DNA of 64,000 nt from Euonymus europaeus (GCA_963580455.1 OY756965.1:2864501-2928500), one strand, 5' to 3'; shown: positions 37,366 through 49,528, counted from the first letter of the stretch. The notes: generated by a model from the letters alone, not told the origin. Made by a program: numbers and translations.

Positions 37366-38060
37366 ATGGGTGAATGGATTAATTTCCAGTGGGTGTGGTC
37401 TTTCAGTTGGCGAAGGAGGTTGTTTAGTTTGGAAGAAGACTATGTCCAGCAATTGAGACAGCTACTGACAATGTTCTTTTTATCTCCAAGCAAACCGGAT
37501 AGATGGGCATGGACTTTTTGTTCAAATGGGCAGTTCTCAGTCTCGTCAACATATGATAGGCTGCTCAATCATGGTACTACACAAATAATTGCACCATCGA
37601 TTCATGTGGTTCTTTTAAATCAATTATGGAAAGGTTGGATTCTTCCCAGGGTTGAAGTTTTCGGATGGATCATGTTACATCAGAGATTGGCCACAAGAGA
37701 CATGCTGGCTCATAGGGAAATAATTCCAGTGGGTCTTAACATATGTCCCTTCTGTCATGTTGAACCAGAGACAATCAATCATCTACTTTGCCTATGCCAA
37801 GGTCCTAGTTGAATTTGGTATGATCTTACACAGTGGTGGGGGGTGTTCTGGTGCCAATCAAATGATATAACAAGGTTGTTTGAGTAGTGGATTAATATGG
37901 GAGTCATTGGATCCATGCAGTGTAAATGGTGGACCATGATTTTTTTGTTGCAACTTGGAAAATAAGGAAGGAGCATAATGAGGTGATTTTTAGAGGAAAA
38001 ACAACTGACTGGGTTGCTGTTTGTTAGATTGGATCTTCCATAAATGTCCTCAATTTCCAT
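37366..38060 (+). pseudogene. LINE ORF2 fragment: zinc-binding RVT domain (zf-RVT)
   Basis: An open frame of 148 codons to 37812 carries the plant LINE zf-RVT domain: WTFCSNGQFSVSSTYDRLL, then LWKGWILPRVEVFGWIMLHQRLATRDMLAHR and a CPFC...ETINHLLCLC zinc motif. After a TGA the same frame continues as recognisable LINE linker to about 38060 with further stops. It is on the plus strand, opposite to the RNase H piece to its left. Confidence 0.75.
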
Positions 38061-38084
38061 ATACAAGTTCTCAGATTATGTATT

Positions 38085-38670
38085 GTTTAAGTGTTCTCCG
38101 GACTGAAAGTGAATTTCCTTAAAAGCTCATTAGTTAGTTTGCGGGCATATCAAAGCTGAGAAGCTGCCTATTAAATACCTTGGTATGCTGCTTGGAGAAA
38201 ACTACAAGCAAGCAAGAACTTGGCGACCAATTGTGCAAAAATTCGAAGATAGACTTGCAACTTGGAATGGTAGACAACTCTCAATTGGAGGTCGACTCAC
38301 TCTAATTAAAAGTGCTTTATCCAACCTCCCGCATTACTTCATGTCACTATTCAAAATCCTATCTGCAGTTGTAAGAAAATTAGAAAGGCTACAAAGGAAT
38401 TTTCTTTAGGGTGACTCGAATAAAGTAAAAAAAAATCCATTGCATTAATTGGCAGCAAGTGATAAAGGCAAAGAAGGATGGTGGACTTGGTAAATGTGAT
38501 ATAAAGTTGAAGAATCAAGCCATGTTATTTAAATGGGTATGGAGGTACCTAAATGAACCAAAAGCTCTATGGAGGGTAGTTGTTCATGAAAAATATGGCA
38601 GCAGTGGGAGTATTTCAAAGCAATCCACTTTCATTCCAGTAAGGGCGTTTCACCTGCTACTGCTCTGACT
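38085..38670 (+). pseudogene. LINE ORF2 fragment: reverse transcriptase C-terminal part
   Basis: Decodes FSGLKVNFLKSSL at about 38090-38135, then with frameshifts and stops KLPIKYLGMLLGENY, FEDRLATWNGRQLSIGGR, LTLIKSALSNLPHYFMSLF (38185-38409) and KKDGGLGKCDIKLKNQAMLFKWVWRY (38459-38668). This is the region between the RT palm and the zf-RVT domain in plant LINEs. It lies downstream of a zf-RVT piece on the same strand, which is the reverse of the normal order, so the two pieces come from separate insertions or from a rearrangement. Confidence 0.75.
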
Positions 38671-39061
38671 TCTTCAAATTTCCTCCTTCTTCTTCTATCC
38701 TCCTTCGCAACTTGCATACATTAATCCAGTAGGATATGTTTGAAAGTCACTCTTTTGCTGTGGTTTCTTCCCCCCATGCGCCTATGTTGACTAAGTCTGG
38801 AAGTTTCAGTCTGAAGTTCAAAGCTTGGAGGCTTGCTTAGGCTGAATTTCGTAGATAATGGCACATTCTAGCTGGAGTCCTAATCTCCCTCATGGTTTCC
38901 ACAATCATGGGACAAGTTGGGATGTATGTGCTTTCTGTGTTTGCCATTATTTGGGCCTGCATTCCTACTCATTTCACTATTGGACCTTACTAGAACACTT
39001 GCATGAGGCCTAGGCCTAGCCACCTCATCGATCTGGAGAGTTGTCTTTTCTACCTGCACCT

Positions 39062-40150
39062 CTACGCCTGCCTCATTAGAGTAACCTGTAAGCTACCCTT
39101 GTCATTCGAGACTGAAATTTTCTCGCTTGACGGGATGGTGACCTTGACTTTCTCCGGCACCGCCGTATCTCCTCCATGATTCCCAACAAAAGAGTTGAAC
39201 TCTTCCTCATGTGAACCGTCTACTCTATCTTCCATTAGGATTATTGGGCTTTTAATGAAAGGTTTGGAAAAAAGATATTGATTTGTCTCTTCTAAGACCT
39301 TGACAATGTAGGGAACTCCTGCTACCATGAGTTTGACAGAATCGATTATCATGCGAGAGTCTATGGTAAACTGTTTCTTTCTCCGTTGTCACATACTCCC
39401 CCCATAAACTCCCTAGATCAATGAAAACCTTATTATTCCATGCATGAAGAGGGAGGCCCGAAAAACGAAGCCATATAAATCTATATCCACAAGTTGCATC
39501 CGGGTGCCACTGCTTTATGAAACTAAACCATTTGCCCAGCCAGTGACCTTTGTGTAAAGTTCTCATCATGGCATCTTTTGAAACAAAAGTGAGAAGTACT
39601 TGATGACCCCAATGGGTGTGGCTTTTATATGTTCGTTGTCATTGGACAAGATTTCATAAATTTTTGGAAGGCTTGAGAAATCTAAAATATACCCAACTGC
39701 GGACCTCACCAGCCATTCCTCCTCTTCTATATTAGGCTAAACCTTTAATGTCTTAACTTTCTGAGTTAGGCCTTGTCTCCTCACATTCTCCCCCAGTGCA
39801 GGTCATGCGCCTTGCAGTACATCTGAGTACTTCCTGGAATCAATGTTTTTTCTCTGAAATACCCTACGAGTCACTTGCTTTGCAGTGCTCTTGTGAACCT
39901 CCATTTTGTTGAACCTTGCGATGTTTGCTCGTAGTTATAATCCCCGAACCAAACACCGTTTAGGTCTTCCAAAAGATGCTTGCTATCATGAAAACTGGTG
40001 AAACGGACAAAATCAAATCTCCATCCACGTCTATTCAAACGCTTGGAGAGATACACATCGATCAATAATGCCTCCAAACTTGCACAAAACACGCCTCATG
40101 ATAGTACTGCCAATGGGGTCAGGGAAATTCTCCATGTATATGCTGCATGG
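39062..40150 (-). pseudogene. LINE ORF1 remnant (RRM-like plus DUF4283-type domain)
   Basis: On the minus strand, about 39870-40140 reads YMENFPDPIGSTIMRRVLCKFGGI, then after a frameshift DVYLSKRLNRRGWRFDFVRF, an RRM-like fold found at the start of some plant LINE ORF1 proteins. Further on, 39390-39569 encodes HWLGKWFSFIKQWHP...GYRFIWLRFSGLPLHAWNNKVF, the DUF4283-type domain. Another frameshift precedes a charged segment at 39062-39352. At least two frameshifts make it dead. It is opposite in strand to the RT pieces at 37.4-38.7 kb. Confidence 0.7.
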
Positions 40151-40278
40151 GAGGGTTTTTGAGGTGGAAGGTTGTTTGTGGTTGTGGTTGTGGTTGTGAG
40201 AGACGATTTGAGGATGTGGTAGTGGTGGGGCCTGGGTATTGAAAGGGTACGATGAAAGTGGCTGAGGTAAAATACTCT

Positions 40279-40819
40279 TGTTAGAATTAATTGAATAGAC
40301 TATTTCATGGTGGTAGTATCCCACCACTTCAAAGTGGTTAATCCGCTATATAAGTGAGTTGGTTCAAAAGGGGTAGTCCACTACATAAGTGGGTTGGTTT
40401 GTTCAAAAGTATTCCACCACTTCAAAGTGGTTAGTCCACTACCACTTCAAAGTGGTTAGTCCACTACCACTTTAAAGTGGTTAATCCACTACATAAGTGG
40501 GTTGGTTTGGTTATAGGGTTCTCCTATATATTGAGACCCAAACCTCTAAAGGAAATGATCATAAAAATTGCTACAAGGGTTGTCCTCTTCATCTTCATTC
40601 TCTATTATTGTTAAGTTTGAGAGTGCTATTCTAAATTGGTTCGATTGAGACCGTTGGGTATTGGAGTGTCACTTACCTACGGCATGTGCGTTATATCTTG
40701 GGAAGAGTTTGTTCGGAAAGCGTTGACACTAGTGGTTGGGACAAATACTCTTTAAGGAGACTCGCTTAGGCGTACCTCGCTCACTCGTCTTCTAGTCATC
40801 TTCTCTAATACATTTTTCA
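40279..40819 (+). mobile_element. probable LTR (solo or remnant)
   Basis: A 541-base segment starting TGTTAGAATTAA and ending TTTTTCA, flanked on both sides by CTCT. It has a TATA-like CCTATATATTGAGACC at about 40523-40540, as expected for an LTR promoter. The left third carries the 25-bp tandem repeat listed separately. No gag or pol is adjacent, which favours a solo LTR. A GGTAACAGG word shortly after the right end could instead be a decayed primer-binding site of a truncated element. The 4-base duplication is shorter than the usual 5. Confidence 0.45.
40321..40510. repeat. tandem repeat built on a 14-bp palindrome
   Basis: The palindromic word CCACTTCAAAGTGG (one copy with T for C) occurs at 40324-40337, 40417-40430, 40442-40455 and 40467-40480. 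The last three are spaced exactly 25 bases. Copies of CCACTACATAAGTGGGTTGG at about 40378 and 40486 bracket the array. It lies inside the putative LTR, in the upstream position where U3 enhancer repeats occur. Confidence 0.8.
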
Positions 40820-42799
40820 CTCTCGGTAACAGGTTTCTTGTATGGTTTAATTTGCAATTTAAAAATAAACGTATATTTCATACTTATATGCTAATGTGCA
40901 AGAGTCATACTTTTCATGAGAGTGAGATAAATTTTGTGCATGTTATGCATTAACAATTGTAGATAACACGACCCATGACCTGAATCAGCTATAAGTGACT
41001 CACCAACATACAAGAGTTTCGTTTTCGAGGAAGAGTGGATGAATAACACAAGAATCGAGCTGAAATTCAAATGCACATGATCTACCAATCTCTGAGATGC
41101 CAAGATCATACCGTTAATCTTGGAGAAGTCATCCAAATTTGAAGACCTATGAAAACAAGAAGTAGAAGCAATACTACTCTACGTCAAATACAGATTTAGC
41201 GTCTCTAAACTTTATTTTTTAGCATGACCCGATCAACTACTCTTAACATTTACATTCAAACCTTCCGGTTATAGCCTCCATGCTTATTTTTATGTCTTTA
41301 ACTTGTTCAAACCTCTGGATTGTACCCTTCAGGGCTATTCTTATGTTTTAGCTTAAATCATGCTTTTCCATACACTCCAATATATCAATAATAAAATTTT
41401 AGTACATTTCAGGATGTTACTTTTAAGTTATTTTAATAAATGTTATTTTATTTCAATATTAGATTTTATTACTACCCATACTCATCGCTGTGAAATATTG
41501 AAGTTTTTTAGAAAGTCAAACTCCAAATAAGTGATTTTATGTTCTCTAAATAGCACACAATTCTCCTGATACAATATCATATCAGCGCACAATCTTCTAT
41601 CAATCTTTAGACTAACAGTAAATCCTGACACACTCGTAAAATTTCAATTCATCACAATCAACACGTCTACTCTTAAAGTGCTAGAAGTAGTTGAACTTCT
41701 ATCTTGTGTAGAAGGTGACAACAATATGTCAATATGCACATCTATATTTTTTCTTGCATCCGTGCTGTTATATCATTGAATATCCATATCCATATCCACA
41801 CCCATAACCTTTTACCAACTCATGGTCAGTTTCAAAACTCTAACAGTGTCCCGGTACTATCGTACCAACTAGCAGTTGTGTGAATGACAGATATGATAAT
41901 ATAATTCCAAATTAAGGTAAAAACTAAAAGAAAATGGCTGACATGACATGACAAAGATCTTTAAAAATCGGGTTGGCCACTCAGAGCAGTTGGGTACTCA
42001 AATCGTAGAGGCCTTAGTCTTCCTTAAAGATTTGAGTTTGACAAATCAAAGATTGCAAAAAAAAAAAAAAAGTACGAGTAGCTAAACTCGGTGAAAAATT
42101 ATTCAATTAAAATTGTTAAGACTAAAATGGATTGAAGGTGGTCGTAGCGATACTAATGAATGAATCGAGGTGGTTGTAGCGATACTAATGAATGAATCGA
42201 TAATGAGTTTTGTGATGCAAATGAGTAATAACCCTAAACTTGATTCAAGATCGACCAAAGTCCGAAGCTCGACCCATAGGCTCGAATAATTTGGGCACAA
42301 GCCGGGCCTGGTCTGGTCGGCCATTTTTGTCCCAAGCTTTGTCCGAAGCTCGAATGATCAATCCGCCTACTTGCAGTAACATATTATGAATGTCCATGCA
42401 TGATAAAACTATCATCCTAGGTATCCCATTACCCATATCTACACCCATAGCCTTTTTACCCCACCTATTACCCTATGCCCATCTTTCCGGCTGGGGCGTC
42501 ACCCCTAACTTGTACTTCAAAGTTGGGGAGTATTCGTTTTGAGGAGAAAAATACATATATATATATACTGCAGTCAACTTAGCATCTGAGTCGACTCAGC
42601 CCGGCTCGCTCCTCCATGTGAGCATAACACTACAGCAGTACTATTTACTGACAATAGATTTATCCTTCTGAAACCAGCCAAAAAAGCTAGGCTGTAAAAA
42701 AAAAGAAGAAAGGTGCGCAAGTGGTGCATTCCACATGTCGCTATTCATATGACTGATTGAAAAAATCCACTAACTTTCTCTGCAAATCCTTCCTTCCTT
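40820..42799. other. intergenic, no gene; tandem duplication and SINE-like segment
   Basis: No coding region recognised; the 81-codon minus-strand frame at 40891-41136 is of unknown nature. At 41955-42072 a segment with a tRNA-like middle and a terminal A-run (42058-42072) may be an old SINE. The GC-richer part 42245-42360 has GGCC/AGCC-rich words like the arms at 49.2 and 51.5 kb. A TA-repeat at 42553-42568 lies upstream of the SPL leader. Confidence 0.35.
42136..42199. repeat. 32-bp tandem duplication
   Basis: Two adjacent 32-base units, 42136-42167 and 42168-42199, differ at one base (GTCG versus GTTG). Near identity indicates a recent slippage or end-joining duplication. Confidence 0.9.
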
Positions 42800-44558
42800 C
42801 AAACTTGCAGCACATCCGATTCCGATTTCGATTTCTCTCCGCTTCCATGGCACTGGCCTGACCCGGTAAGGATTTTCATATCCGATTTGTATTTTTCTTC
42901 AAGAAATCGGACGTAATGAAATTATTTGATTTTTTCTTTGCAAGTCAGAGGGAGTGAACAAGTAATCGCGGTGCGAGTGGGTGGTGTTTTGTAGCTAATT
43001 TTGGACAGACATTTGTGGGTATTGCGGCTGATACAGCGAACATCATTGCTTGATACGTCTCGTTTTCGTTTCGTTTTGGAGTTTTGTTGAAAAAGAAAGG
43101 AAATAAAAAAGGAAAATTCTTTCTATCGTTGATTTTCTATCTTCGTCTTTAAGGAAAAGCGAAGAAAGTTAAACGACGCCGGTTCGGTTCTTAAATTTGG
43201 GAAAAAAGGAACCCTAGCAAGAAACCAGACCTTTCCCATCAAGCATAATTAGCTTGTTCCAATGCCCTTGTATGGCACCTTTCTTGCTAATCTGATAAAA
43301 ACATGATTATAGAGAGAACGTATGATAGAAAGACTGACAAAAACTAATGGACATAAATCGTTTAATCAGCAGGAAGACTTTATTTTAATCAATGATCTTA
43401 ATTATTACTGCATCTGTTGTCAATTGATGGGTCTTTTTCCTCCCAGCTTTTCCTTTTCTTTTTTTGAGCTCGTTGATTGCTTTCTCTGTCCAGTGTTTTG
43501 TGTGTGTTAGGTTTTAACTTTGAATGGTTGATGTGATCTGTGTCTCTTTCTTGTTAAATGGGTTAGGCTTGTGGGGTTCGTTACAGAAGCTGTTGAAATG
43601 GAGTTAAGTTCTCAATAATTCCTCGTTTGGTCGGCTTGGGTCTTACATTTGAGGGCCTACTGAGTTGGTTGCAAAATAGAAAACAAGAGAAATGTGGTTG
43701 GAAAGTGAAATATTATGAGAGTGGGGTTCAGTTGGCGATGGTAAAAATTGAATAATTTCAGTTGGGTTTTAAAAGTCAACTGTTTATGCTTGGATGTTAT
43801 TGGACACAGTGAAAAGAAGATGTTGTGGCTAAACGGGTAGTGGTTAGAACTTAGAAGTAAGCTTCTTTGTGCAGTTTACCATCTTTGGAAAGAAGTAAAC
43901 TTCCATTGCTGTGAAAAGACTTGAGTAGAAAATGATGGGAGTTTTTGGATTACAGTTCAATGATGACGCTTGAGGGTAATTTAAAATTTGAGAGGCCAGT
44001 TGCACCCACGTCGACTTAAAACCTTGATTGGTGGGCCTTGCAGGGATGATGGAGACTGACCTCAACAAGGCAGTTCTTGGTTAGTTAATCTTATTATAGT
44101 GGCTTTTCTGCATGTTCTCCTTGTTGATTCTCTCTTATATTTTGATTTTGATTGGATTTCCTTTGAGTTGTGGAATTTGGTGGATTTGAGCAGCCTGGGC
44201 ATGAGTTAAATCTTAAATGTTGGAAACAGAACCTAAGAAGATGAAGATGAAGATGATTAATGTTTTGGTCTCTGAAGGTTTCCTATATCAGGCATATACC
44301 GTCTAATTTAGAGAAACTGCTGACTGTATGCCAGATTTATCTGGGAATTTTACTGGGGTTTGATTGACCGAATTAAGGATTTCTGTTTACATTGCTTATA
44401 ATTGGCTTCATGCATAACATCCTACGAGTTTTTATCATATTATGTCTTACTTTATATATACCCATCCCCTGATGTTATAGTTCTTGCAGGATCTGATGTC
44501 TGTTTGCTGGTCTTCTACTTAAAGAAGTGTGTAGATTAGTTCTCTGTGTTTTCTCCTC
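42800..44558 (+). other. 5' leader of the SPL gene with leader intron and two tiny uORFs
   Basis: Sequence context suggests a first non-coding exon ending at 42865 (donor GTAAGG) and an acceptor at 44489 (TTCTTGCAG), removing 1624 bases. If so, the spliced leader keeps two very short upstream ORFs. One is at 42847-42861 (ATG, three further codons, TGA) and one at 44496-44522 (8 codons, TAA), both ending before the main ATG at 44559. The leader intron is inferred from splice consensus only. Confidence 0.45.
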
Positions 44559-47500
44559 ATGGAGTGGAACACAAAGCTTCCATTCCACTGGGATTGGGAC
44601 AGCTTAAGTATGTTCAATGCACCATTGAGTCCTAAGAAATTACAACCAGCAGTGTGGGACTTTGACTGTGACGGGGGAATTGAATCTGGGTCTATCTACT
44701 CATCTGGTGGATGTGATGGCAGTGGTGTTTCTGTCTCAGATCTGGGACTTGCTTCTTTGTCAAAGAGCTCGAAGTCTGCATCCATCGATTCATCTCAAGT
44801 GAAAACATCCAAAATCACTTTGGTGGCAAATCAAGGTACTGCAGAAGAGTTTACTACCACAAAAGAACTTGCTCAGGCCATGCCAACTGGAACTTCTCCA
44901 GTGCTCGAGGCTTCAGTTGGTTCAGGTGAGCCATTTCTCAGTTTAAAGCTTGGGAAACGAACATACTTCGAAGATAGCTGTGCCGGGAGCAATAATAAGA
45001 CCTCTTCTTCATCTGTGATTCCTGTGTCATCTGTTGCTACGGCAAAGAGGTCAAAGTCCAATTTTCAGAATAATCAAGTTCCTCGCTGCCAAGTTGAAGG
45101 TTGTAACCTTGATCTCACATCAGCTAAGGATTACCATCGTAAACATAGAATTTGTGAAAGTCATTCGAAGTTCCCGAAAGTCATTGTAAACGGTCTGGAA
45201 CGCCGCTTCTGTCAGCAGTGTAGCAGGTAAAGTTTCAGACAGAGCTGACAAGTTTAGTTAGAATATGCTTTATCTGAAATATTGATGTCGTCTTTGATTG
45301 ATCTTTGTTAAATTTGCATGAAGACATAAGATTATGGAATTTTATTGGATATAGACATATAGTTATTTTCTAAAAGGACTATACGGGGCAAATGGTGAAC
45401 GGAAAACCTTCTTGTGTATTTCAACTAGATTTCTCTTTATAGATTCATGATGGACTCTTAATAATTTCACATATGGATGCATGTAGTTGATCCCAACATT
45501 GTTTGGGATGAGGGTTTTGATGGTGATGGTGATATTTCATTCATGTTACCATGTAGCCTAACGCCAACGTATTGGGATAAGGACTTTGATGATAATATTT
45601 ATCACAATCTTTGAGTTTAATTTGTGGAGTATATGCTTTGCTTGTCGCTAATCAAGGTTCACATTGATGTGATAATAAATTGGTTTTCGATGTCAAAGGT
45701 TCCATGGTCTAGCAGAGTTTGACGAGAAGAAGCGAAGCTGTCGTAGGCGACTTACTGATCACAATACTAGGAGACGCAAGCCACAACCAGAGTCGGTCCA
45801 TTTTAATGCAGCAAGGCTGCCCTCGTCTTTATATGGTACTGGTGCAACTCAGGCTTTGATTATCCTTTTCCACTGAGATAGAGTTTTTGGAGTGACTGAT
45901 TATACAAGCATGCTATTGGACATTGTCTACCACTGAATAACATAGCCTGAGGCTAAAATCTTTTGTTTATGAACTAAAAAATTAATAGTAAATATAGCAA
46001 TAAATAAAGATTAAGAAACTCTTTCATGACAGTTATATATGTTTATAAATGGTTGGCAAGTTCGGATTTGGATGTGTTCAGAGCACAAAAATGAAAAAAA
46101 GAAAAGAAAATTGAAATGTAGCTTCTACTACTACAAGATGGTGCATGTGAGTAAGATTGTTGCCTCCATTTTAGACAGCAAAGTATATTAATACTCCTAC
46201 TTCTGGCAACCGGTTTATCTATCTGTTGAAGAAAACATTTGTATTGTGGAAGTTTGACTGTATTTGAACATGTAGAGAGATTTATATGACTCTTTTTTCT
46301 GAAAAAATTTAAGGTTGGATAAATTTGTTGAAGTTTATGGTTTTCTGTTAAAATATTGTTATTTGATCCTTCGAAGATTAAGATCTTTTTCTTTTAATAT
46401 TTTTTGGTGCTTTACAAAAGTTTCTATACGTTTTTTAAAGAAATTTGTTCCATGTCATAGTGCAGTTTCAGTCTGTTTGTATTATGATGTGTTGTAGATA
46501 TTGTTAGATATAGCATTGCTGTTTCGCAAAGCAGAACTTTTATTTGTGACATCCCCACCCAACCCTGCCCCCGACAAGCTGAAAATATTAATGTATCATG
46601 CAATTAGTATTAGGTTCTGCATTTTCTCCCACCCATCATGTGCCTTATAGTCATAATGATCTGTGTTTTCCTGTGCAGATGAGAAGCAGCAGATGAGCCT
46701 TATATGGAACAGAAGCCCATTTGGTAATGCAAAGCCTGATGCAAGTTTTAAATGGGGAGGCACATGCAGCGACAAGTTCATACAAAGGAAAGATCATATG
46801 TCAAAACCTATAAAAGGAGGAGACATCGATGGGCAGCTGCATTTATTCAGCCATGAGCTGACGAACCGCGTCACTTTATCTCACCATGTTTCGAATGGAA
46901 ACTTGCCACCCAAGAACAAGGGCACCATAGCTGAGGTTCTTAACCAAGGTGTGTTTTTGCATTAAAAAAACTCTTCTCATTCAATATTTGCTTCACTTTC
47001 TTAGATGGCAATTCTTCTCAGGATATGCTTTGAGATGACAGTATGACACATATACTACTGAAGGATGCTTTCACTAGTTTATTTTTACGTCTGGTAATCA
47101 CGAATTATTTCATCTAGAAGGGGTAATTGTTGGCTGGTTACTCATTAGGTGAGAAATTTAAGATAAATTTTGCATTGGGTATGTGATTAAGCTAATGCCA
47201 ACTACTTGCATGAAAGTCATGGCATTTTGTCACGTGCAGAATGCCTGCCTTGATAAGATAATTAGCCAGCATCCTATACAATGGAATGCAATCTTCTCAA
47301 TAAACAATTACTAGAATTTAAGTTCTGAGCTGAAGACCCGGATTCCTGCGGGAGACTATTTTTTGTGCTTCCTGTATCTTTCCCAACCCGCGGGGTCATT
47401 TCCACTGCATAATATAGCTTTATTATTGGTATTGACAGAACTGGGCTTTTTGCCCAATAGAAGAAAAAGGTAGCTGGGGTCTTAACTATAGAGTAGAACT

Positions 47501-48757
47501 AAAGACTTATCTAGTGCTTCGATGACTCTGAATAATTGCATAAAAACAAGATTCTAACTACCGAGTAGAACTAAAGGCTTATCTAGTGCTTCGATGACTG
47601 AAAGTAATTGTGTCAAAGACGATACAAACTCGATAGTTTATAATTAAGGAATGTTATTCCATATATCAATATGATATATTCAGCTGAATAGTTCTTGCAC
47701 ACCACAATTTTTTCATGATACCGAACCTTTTGTTGATAGTATTAGCCATAAACTGTTCACGTTGGCCATGTGGCCAATCTGTGACATGTACAACCCACAT
47801 TGTATGTGGTTCCTATGGTTTGCTGGAAATATGTAAGAGAGTTTAAAAGATGAACGTGGTTGATTAGAGAAATGTGGCACCTGTAAAGATGTAGTCATCA
47901 TCATCCGAGCTTTTATCCCAAAAGAAGGATGTGGTATTTCATATTTTCATGTGAAAGTTGATCAAGTGCTTAATATGGGAGAAATAGTTGGTGTAATGGA
48001 TTACAAAATATTGAAGGTCTTTATTGCCTTCTGAGAGGCTTGGTGTTTGGTGTTACGTTAATTGGATCGAAATCGATATAAGAAAATCTTAGGGGCTGGG
48101 TAGAATCTCTATGTTGCTAGTTAGACATAAAAGCCAACTTAAAGTGTAGTTTTTTTTTGCCCCTTTAAAATGAAACAGCCTCTCCTCCTTGCAGGAGCAA
48201 GTCTGCATACCCTTCCCTTACACCACCTCTATTGTGGGAGCCTTATACACACCTTTACTGATGATAAAATGATACTACCAACCTTAACCATTGCTGTGAA
48301 GAAAACTACCTTAGTCGTAGCTGTGAAATGCTGTCTTTCCAACTCTTTCATAGCTGTCAACTAAAGACGTGCTTATTTTACAAGACTTAATGCAAAAAAG
48401 TTAAAGAGGCGACTGAATTATGCAGGCATAGAAGAGCCCAGATTCTCCTCCAATGTAGATGCAACACAGGATTTTCATCGTGCTCTCTCTCTTCTGTCAA
48501 GCGATTCATGGGGTTCAGGCCAGCCAAAGTCCTCTACCTTCGAACTTCCCATGCACACACACCATGCTAATATGCCTCAGACAGCTGTGCATTCAAATCC
48601 CCAAGGTCTGCCACTTCCTTCGTCAGAGTGCTGGTGGCGCGAGCAACACTCGAGCAGTTCCCAAGTTCATTCTTTTGCGTCAGCTAGTGATGGCAGCAAT
48701 TTTACTCAAGGATTTCAGCTGTATGGGAGTGGCTTCTATCCTAACCAGTTGAACTGA
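44559..48757 (+). CDS. SPL: SQUAMOSA promoter-binding protein-like factor, SPL2/10/11 clade
   Basis: Four coding exons, 44559-45226, 45699-45835, 46679-46948 and 48426-48757, splice in phase to 468 aa. The SBP domain (about 176-250) is complete. It has the first zinc structure from [11 protein letters not shown], the second including [11 protein letters not shown], and the bipartite nuclear signal [17 protein letters not shown]. The exon 1/2 border inside CSR|FH is the conserved SBP intron. SBP factors bind GTAC-core sites and promote vegetative phase change and flowering. The start [16 protein letters not shown], the [17 protein letters not shown] stretch and a miR156 site within the coding last exon place it in the SPL2/10/11 group; which one-to-one orthologue is not decidable here. 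The long third intron carries a SINE remnant. Confidence 0.92.
45480..45605 (+). repeat. two SINE/LINE 3'-end-like repeats in SPL intron 1
   Basis: Two diverged copies of a CCAAC..TGTTTGGGAT.AGG.TTTGATG motif, near 45492-45535 and 45563-45597, followed by GATGGT-type triplets. This resembles the widespread plant retroposon 3' end that finishes in (TTG)n. No intact element is present. Confidence 0.45.
48172..48260 (+). mobile_element. SINE 3'-part remnant in SPL intron 3
   Basis: GAAACAGCCTC, then GTCTGCATAC, then GTGGGAGCCTTATACAC follow the order and spacing of the 3' half of the Au-type plant SINE. The first block is shared with the SINE in CAMTA4 intron 6. The box A/B half is not recognisable. 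It ends about 165 bases before the last SPL exon. Confidence 0.55.
48480..48499 (+). promoter_or_regulatory. miR156/157 target site in SPL exon 4
   Basis: GTGCTCTCTCTCTTCTGTCA, the canonical plant SPL target sequence, encodes the conserved A-L-S-L-L-S-S. It pairs with miR156 with a single mismatch in the middle of the CT tract, as in other SPL genes. The site predicts transcript cleavage and repression in juvenile tissue. Confidence 0.95.
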
Positions 48758-49197
48758 CTTTCCAGACCAGATCAACCAAGCCAGATAGATTCGCATGTTC
48801 AAGAATGTCAGTTTCTGGCATTCTATTTAAAATCTGATGGGTTTCATTTCATTTCTGCACTTTGAATTACAGTAATAAATGCACATTCTCTTGTTGTCAC
48901 TTGATAACTATATGCAGCTGTTTCATAAAATGTATCTGAAAGTTGATATCCATTGTTATCATACTCTAGTGGCTGAAACCCTTTTAAGCCCATCAGTCTA
49001 TTGGTACAGTCCAGGTTGAGTTCTTGCCTTCTATTATATCATGTTCACCAACATTAAGTGTTCTTATTGCTCCTGCTGTAGAAGCTTTTATGTCAACAAC
49101 TTCCTGATTCTAGATGATGCTGACTGCAAGTCCCCAAGATTAAGTTGGGATACCTAAAAGAATTGTTTAATTTTTTGATCACTTACCTAAAATGATT
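48758..49197. other. SPL 3' UTR and flank
   Basis: Non-coding. An ATAA-rich stretch near 48870-48885 could serve polyadenylation. Nothing else seen. Confidence 0.4.
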
Positions 49198-49528
49198 CTA
49201 ATCGGGCTGGGCCGGCCCAAAAAATAGGCCCAGGCCCTGCCTTGGCCCAAGCCCGAGAGCCTTCTTCGGGCTTCGGTCTGGGCTCGGGCCTAAGAGAATT
49301 TGATAAGCCCAAGCCCGGCCTTGACCCAAGTAATTCTGGCCAAAAGTTGGGCCTTGGGTCGGGCTTGGCCCAATGGGCTCGGGCCTAAATATTAAATTAA
49401 TATATACACACACACATAAATACATATATACACACATATAAATATATCTATACAATATGCATATATGTACACAAATATATCTATATATATTATATATATA
49501 TAGAGACACACACATAGATATATATATT

